Shown here one piece after another: positions 52,222-56,111 of a stretch of DNA of 56,111 bases. Below the pieces are notes generated by a model that was given only the letters and a program-made list of their open reading frames with translations, was not told the DNA's origin and ran no database searches. The stretch is from NCBI GenBank assembly GCA_012839805.1, contig DUMU01000038.1, positions 1-56,111 on the forward strand, read 5' to 3'. The first letter of the stretch is position 1. Each line of letters starts with the position of its first letter. This DNA is from Bacillota bacterium. GTDB lineage: Bacteria; Bacillota; Limnochordia; Limnochordales; DUMU01. Made by a program: the position numbers and the translations under genes.

Positions 52222-53454
52222 CTGCGGATCGGCGTTTTCACGGATAGCTATCGCCCTTACTTGAGCGGGGTAGTCAGGGTGATCGAGACCTCCTCCGCAG
52301 AGCTCGTCCGGCGGGGCCACGAGGTTTTCATCTTTGCGCCGGGCTATGGGGCAAGCGATGACGGCCGGATTCCGCCCGTGGGCGGCCGCCCGGCCGAGAG
52401 GGGGAGCACGCGCCCGGCAGGCGACGAACCCCGGGCCTCAGAACCGTTCATCTACCGGTTTCCTTCCCTGGCCGCGCCCAACTACCCTAGTTTTCGCATA
52501 CCCATTCCCGTCCGTCCGGGCTTAAGCCGTTTCGTAGCGGGGCTCGGGCTCGATGTTATCCATTCCCACACCCCGTTCGTGCTGGGGCGGGTGGCCCGTT
52601 CCCTCGCCCGGCGGCTCCGAGTCCCCCTGGTCTTCACTCACCATACTCTCTACCACGAATACGTTCACTACGCGCTCTTCGCCCGCCGGGTGGCCCGCTG
52701 GTGGGTGTGGCACCACGTGGCGCGTTATTGCCGTGACGCCGATCTGGTCATCGCCCCCAGCGAGGCCGTCGCCCGGCAGGTGCGAGAGGGGTATGGCGTC
52801 CGCACGCCGGTCGAAGTGATACCCAGCGGTGTCGACCTGCGTTTGTTCGAGGCAAGCGAACGGGACCGCGGGTGGCTCCGAAGGACGTTCGGCCTGCCGC
52901 CCCCAAGCCGCCTTTTGGTGAACGTCGGGCGGCTCACGCTGGAGAAGAACCCCGGTCTGCTGCTTTCGGCGTTTGCCCGGCTGGCGGCCGAGGAGGCTGA
53001 TGCGTATCTGGTTCTGGTGGGGGAGGGGCCGGAGCGGCCGACCCTAGAACGACGAGCCTTCGAGCTCGGATTGGCCAAACGGGTGGTCTTTACCGGTCGG
53101 CAGCCGCCGGAGCGGGTCGCGGACGCGCTCCTGGCCTCGGATCTTTTCGTGATCACGTCGTACACCGAAACCCAAGGCCTGGTCGTGGCCGAAGCCCTGG
53201 CGGCCGGATTACCCGTAGTCCTGGTCGATTCACCGCCACTCATGGAAACGGTTCGGGACGGCGTAGAAGGCCTGGTAGTCCCCGGCGAGGCCCAGGCGTT
53301 GGCGGCCGCCTGCCGGCGCTTGCTAAACGACCCCGAGCTTCGTCGCCGGATGAGCAGCGCGGCCCGGGAACGAGCCCGGGAACTCAGTCTGCCCGTCGCC
53401 GTCGATCATCTGCTGGCCGCCTACGAGCTGGTCGTGACGCTGCGAACTTCCTGA
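52222..53454 (+). CDS. Glycosyltransferase family 4 (CTG start inferred)
   Basis: GT-B fold glycosyltransferase of about 410 aa. The family N-terminus RIGVFTDSYRPYLSGVVRVI and ALLASDLFVITSYTETQGLVVAEALAAGLPVV (the C-terminal EX7E donor motif) are present, with VNVGRLTLEKNP between. The first canonical start, TTG 52261, lies inside the conserved start; upstream only CTG at 52222 (LRIGVFTDS) is available before an in-frame stop, and it has GGGAGAGGAG at correct spacing. I therefore set CTG 52222. About 45 residues of Gly/Arg/Pro insert occur near 55-75. Likely builds a lipid- or wall-linked glycan; sugar unknown. Confidence 0.88.
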   Translation: MRIGVFTDSYRPYLSGVVRVIETSSAELVRRGHEVFIFAPGYGASDDGRIPPVGGRPAERGSTRPAGDEPRASEPFIYRFPSLAAPNYPSFRIPIPVRPGLSRFVAGLGLDVIHSHTPFVLGRVARSLARRLRVPLVFTHHTLYHEYVHYALFARRVARWWVWHHVARYCRDADLVIAPSEAVARQVREGYGVRTPVEVIPSGVDLRLFEASERDRGWLRRTFGLPPPSRLLVNVGRLTLEKNPGLLLSAFARLAAEEADAYLVLVGEGPERPTLERRAFELGLAKRVVFTGRQPPERVADALLASDLFVITSYTETQGLVVAEALAAGLPVVLVDSPPLMETVRDGVEGLVVPGEAQALAAACRRLLNDPELRRRMSSAARERARELSLPVAVDHLLAAYELVVTLRTS

Positions 53455-53501
53455 CGGCGGGTCGGCGTGCGAGACTCCGGCAGGCCGCCGCCGGCGCTAG
53501 G

Positions 53502-53801
53502 CTAGATCACCTCGACCTCGAAGCCGGTCACCTGGGCGCCGTGGCGCTCGGCGGCAGCTTCGACAAAGCGCAGAACATCGTCCAGGACCTGCCGGGCCGT
53601 GGACTCCTGCCCGCTTACGACGGCGATTCCCAGTTCCGCCAGGGTGTGATGGTCCTGGGCGTTGGTCTCGGCGATCGCTACGGCGAACCGGGACCGTGCC
53701 TGCCCGATAACGCTCTGGACCACGGATCTTTTATCTTTTAAGCTGCGAGCGGTGGGAATGCGAATGTAGACCACGGCTCGCGCCACGGGGGGCAACCGCA
53801 T
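53502..53801 (-). CDS. DUF503 (YlxP-like) protein
   Basis: 99-aa protein with the DUF503 pattern: VVYIRIPTARSLKDKRSVVQSVIGQARSRFAVAIAETNAQDHHTLAELGIAVVS. In many Bacillota the family gene stands by ribosome-maturation genes and a ribosome link has been proposed; here it stands alone. ATG at 53801 is preferred because GGAGGAAGG precedes it; GTG 53816 would put that site inside the gene. Convergent with the GT4 gene over 47 bp. Confidence 0.9.
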   Translation of the reverse strand: MRLPPVARAVVYIRIPTARSLKDKRSVVQSVIGQARSRFAVAIAETNAQDHHTLAELGIAVVSGQESTARQVLDDVLRFVEAAAERHGAQVTGFEVEVI

Positions 53802-54276
53802 AAGTCCTTCCTCCACGGGATCTGAGTCCGGAAACGTGGGAGCAGCGGGAAAAGGCCGTCCTGCAGCGCACAGGCCATTACCAGCCGCGAGCCCATCGTA
53901 ACATGTCGTCGGGCCGGAAGCGAGATCAGGTCGTCAAGAACCCACACTTGCAGGGGAGGTCGCCGGACCGCTCAACGCCCCGACCTTGAGGCGTCGGGTT
54001 GAAATAAGTCGGCCGGCGCAGAAGGAATTGGGCCGGTTCGTGCCGAATCACCGCCGCTGGAAAGGTTTCCGGAAAGCTTTTTACACCTGATCCCGCGCCA
54101 GTTCCCCGGAAAGCATGGCGGTGCTGCCATCCTCGCGGTACCGGGCTGTGCTCAACCCGTCCTGACTGTGGAGGGGGGTGAGGTTGGCTCTTCGCGCACC
54201 GATCGGAAGAGAGTGGCGGTTAACTCGTTGGGGGTAGGCGGGTAGCGACCCACTTTCAACTAGGGAGGGTAAACCG
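53802..54276. other. 475-bp region without a convincing gene
   Basis: It lies between the minus-strand DUF503 gene and the solute-binding gene. Contents: a stem (CCCGAC/GTCGGG, 53979-53998) followed by TTGAAATA, resembling a single CRISPR-type repeat; a TTTCCGGAAA palindrome followed by GCTTTTT (about 54068-54082), a weak terminator-like element; and AGGGAGGG, the ribosome site for the following gene. Short ORFs on both strands have no motif. The region may be decayed or recombined. Confidence 0.5.
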
Positions 54277-55539
54277 ATGAATAGATTCGTTGGTCTCCTC
54301 ACGGGCATTCTCCTGGTTGCGATGCTGACTGGTGTACCCGCGGCTGCCAAAGTGACCCTTACTTTCATGCATTGGGAGCCGGCGGAGTTCGGGATGGAGG
54401 AGTCTATAGCCCGTTTTGAAAAGGCGAATCCCGACATTGACGTAGAGATCGTAACTGCTGGGGCCGGGGAAATCAACGAGAAACTGCTAGCCAGACTGGC
54501 CGGCGGTTTGCCGGTTGATGTGTTCTACGTGCACGCAGACCAGTTCCTTACATATCAAAGGCAGGGGCTGTTGCTGGACATCACGGATTTCATCAAGAAC
54601 GATCCTATGCTAGGCAGGCCTGATTATTTCCTCCCGCTGGAGCAGCGGCGGTCTACGGTCAACGGCAGGTGGTACGCGATTGGATCATGCTGGGTGATAG
54701 TCGCCACGTACTATGACCCGCAGGCCGTAGAAGAGGCAGGACTGCGCATCCCTTCGTTAACCGCATCCTCTTACTGGACCTGGAAACAATTTGCAGATAT
54801 GGCAGTTAAACTGACGAGAAGAAAGCCCGACGGGACTATAGAAAGGTACGGTGTCACGATTCCCTTGTGGTATGTGCCCGTCTCTTCGTTTCTTGCCTCT
54901 AACCGCGCGGGCTTCCTCAGCCCTGATGGTACAAAATGCATCCTCGATCAGCCCGAAGCAATAGAGGTGCTTAATGCTCTGGGCCAGTTGCAGAGCACTC
55001 TAAAAGCCTCACGATGGGGTTGGCCGCGAGACCTCTACGATGGTACAGCAGCAATCTCAATCGATGGCACCTGGGCCACTTCTTTTGCCTTTGCCAACAC
55101 CGGGTTTCCGTTCCGTGTAGCGCCTTTGCCGGTCTTCAAGGTGCCCGCGACCCACGCGCAGGCACATTACCATGCAATCTACGCAAAAACCAAATATCCG
55201 AAGGAAGCCTTCCGGTTGCTCAAGTTCCTAACTTCAGAAGACTACCAGGTCGACAAGGTTCGCAGGGGTGTCTGGTTGCCCAGCATCCGTCCCTTGATCA
55301 CCAAGCTGGACGAACTTGAAGACAGGAACCTCATGCCTCGCGGGTACCTGCGAGAGATGGTCTTCTACCTCGAGAGGGCCGGATTCACGGTACAGGAGCC
55401 TCCCGGTTTTGGCGAAGCAATGGCTCCTTTCTGGGACAATGTGGGTTCCATCTGGTCCGGAGAGAAGGACGCGAAGCAATTGATGGATGCCATCGTACCA
55501 ACCATAAACGCCCTTCTGAAGTCTAAGCGCGGCGAGTGA
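54277..55539 (+). CDS. Extracellular sugar-type solute-binding protein
   Basis: 420-aa type 1 solute-binding protein of the CUT1 sugar ABC class. Signal peptide about 1-24 (MNRFVGLLTGILLVAMLTGV then PAAA) with no lipobox cysteine, so not a typical Gram-positive lipoprotein. VTLTFMHWEPAE, FEKANPDIDVEIV, PVDVFYVHADQF and FRLLKFLTSEDYQ are family hallmarks. ATG at 54277 follows AGGGAGGG with 8 nt spacing. Codon use (AGA, ATA, AAA, CTT) is clearly less GC-biased than the rest of the window, which suggests transfer or a different history. No permease gene is visible before the right edge; a strong terminator follows. Confidence 0.9.
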   Translation: MNRFVGLLTGILLVAMLTGVPAAAKVTLTFMHWEPAEFGMEESIARFEKANPDIDVEIVTAGAGEINEKLLARLAGGLPVDVFYVHADQFLTYQRQGLLLDITDFIKNDPMLGRPDYFLPLEQRRSTVNGRWYAIGSCWVIVATYYDPQAVEEAGLRIPSLTASSYWTWKQFADMAVKLTRRKPDGTIERYGVTIPLWYVPVSSFLASNRAGFLSPDGTKCILDQPEAIEVLNALGQLQSTLKASRWGWPRDLYDGTAAISIDGTWATSFAFANTGFPFRVAPLPVFKVPATHAQAHYHAIYAKTKYPKEAFRLLKFLTSEDYQVDKVRRGVWLPSIRPLITKLDELEDRNLMPRGYLREMVFYLERAGFTVQEPPGFGEAMAPFWDNVGSIWSGEKDAKQLMDAIVPTINALLKSKRGE

Positions 55540-55553
55540 GCATGCAGGGTTGA

Positions 55554-55610
55554 CCAAGGCGCGGAGGAACCCTTTCGTCCCTCCGCGCCTTGGCGCCGGT
55601 CCGCCTTTTT
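55554..55610 (+). terminator. Rho-independent-like terminator after the solute-binding gene
   Basis: Perfect 14-bp inverted repeat CCAAGGCGCGGAGG (55554-55567) and CCTCCGCGCCTTGG (55580-55593), with a 12-nt loop. The T-run TTTTT (55606-55610) is 12 nt past the stem, further than usual, but it is the strongest stem in the window and fits the gene end 15 nt upstream. Confidence 0.8.
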
Positions 55611-55679
55611 CCCGATCCCGCGTAGAAGTCGCGAGGGCTGCCTTTGGTCAGGAGAAGGTCGCACGAAGGAGATTCTCAT

Positions 55680-55991
55680 ATGGGCAACTCAACGGGGAAG
55701 GTAGCTACCGCCCTCATTCTGATCGCCGCTCTTGGGTTTGGCGCGCTGCCGCTTTCCCTTGGGGTTGCACGCGGAAGCGGGATCCCTCCGGGGGCGATCA
55801 AGATTCAGGGCGAAGAAGCAGTGGCAGGTAACATCGGCAGCGACCCGAACGGGCAGGAAGGAGCGTATGCCTGGACCGACCATCACCGGGCTCGTTCCAG
55901 CATAACTTATCGAATTGTCGTAGAGACTGCCGGCTTTTACACCTTTGCCTTCCGCTATAGCGCCGGATCGGTCGGCCAGCCCAGGGTGAAG
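55680..55991 (+). pseudogene. Secreted CBM6/35-like carbohydrate-binding gene, truncated by IS insertion
   Basis: ATG at 55680 follows AAGGAG with 8 nt spacing. A signal peptide (about 1-30, MGNSTGKVATALILIAALGF) precedes a beta-rich segment that resembles CBM6/35/malectin-like modules: AIKIQGEEAVAGNIGSD, ITYRIVVETAGFYTFAFRYSAGS. Codon 104 (ending 55991) is followed by the left end of an IS3-like element, and reading on gives 12 foreign codons to TAA at 56028-56030. Intact relatives are normally large polysaccharide-active or cell-surface proteins, so most of the gene was lost or continues beyond the element. Confidence 0.75.
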
Positions 55992-56111
55992 TGGACCCAG
56001 AAAACTGGGCACCGATCAGGGCCGTTTTAAGTTATAACTGAGCCATGAGGAAGAGGTATTCGCCAGAGTTCAAAGCCAGGGTTACGCTCGAATTGATCCG
56101 GGAGGAGAAGA
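55992..56111 (+). mobile_element. IS3-family insertion sequence, left end
   Basis: The presumed left inverted repeat begins TGGACCCAGAAAACTGGG at 55992 and includes a CCCAG-AAAA-CTGGG hairpin. An orfA-type transposase start follows at 56045. The element continues past the window, so its right end, target duplication and completeness cannot be checked. Confidence 0.75.
56045..56111 (+). CDS. IS3-family transposase OrfA, N-terminal fragment
   Basis: Starts MRKRYSPEFKARVTLELIRE, the usual helix-turn-helix beginning of IS3-family OrfA proteins, which bind the element ends. Only 22 codons are in the window. OrfB with the DDE catalytic domain would follow outside, normally made by -1 frameshifting. 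Confidence 0.8.
   Translation, partial: MRKRYSPEFKARVTLELIREEK

Noticed and set aside
54081-54476. 131-codon minus-strand frame before the solute-binding gene
   Set aside because: Overlaps the ribosome site and signal peptide of the plus gene; no family recognised.

Overview
The window reads as a chromosomal segment of a high-GC, endospore-forming, probably thermophilic or anaerobic member of the Bacillota (deep-branching, Clostridia or Limnochordia-like). Evidence: sporulation and germination genes (ylbJ, cwlD), motA, a KtrB-type K+ channel, EF-P-modification M16 peptidases, rarA, RNase HIII, a DUF503 protein and Bacillus-like argCJBD-carB order, with G/C-rich codons, dense 1-58 nt gene overlaps and many GTG/TTG starts. 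Assignments come from reading protein motifs by eye; no database search was run. No rRNA, tRNA or CRISPR array was seen.

Layout: 1-2.0 kb, motA (cut by the window edge) and ylbJ on minus; 2.1-11.0 kb, plus-strand ktrB, a heterodimeric ABC exporter, yigZ-like, radical SAM, M42 aminopeptidase and thyX; 11.0-12.2 kb, minus-strand ferredoxin-NADP reductase and a 31-aa membrane peptide; 12.3-16.35 kb, an ADP-heptose and heptosyltransferase cluster; 16.35-17.2 kb, a minus-strand RING-like zinc finger/TM/mini solute-binding fusion; 17.3-20.8 kb, MBL hydrolase, ftcD, HEAT protein and a small ORF; 20.9-23.8 kb, a DEDD exonuclease followed in the same frame by a Ski2-like helicase; 23.8-30.3 kb, CBS-ACT protein (minus), lon, ymfF and ymfH; 30.3-37.8 kb, a fused glpA-glpB, glpC, deoC, rnhC, a YprB-like nuclease and a methyltransferase; 37.9-40.1 kb, cwlD and murA; 40.1-48.5 kb, arginine operon argC-J-B-D-carB with a convincing ArgR operator/promoter; 48.5-53.8 kb, ThuA-like, nitroreductase, CopD-like membrane protein, rarA, GT4 and DUF503; 53.8-56.1 kb, a compositionally different edge with an orphan sugar-binding protein and a CBM-like secreted gene broken by an IS3-family insertion.

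The arginine block supplies ornithine and carbamoyl phosphate but lacks carA and argF. The glp block is an anaerobic glycerol-3-phosphate dehydrogenase. The heptose block suggests a heptose-containing surface glycan. The most unusual items are the exonuclease/helicase pair with no canonical helicase start, the RING-SBP fusion, the GlpA-GlpB fusion with low-complexity inserts built from the same hexamers as the Lon tail, and the ArgR operator carrying a promoter -35 element.
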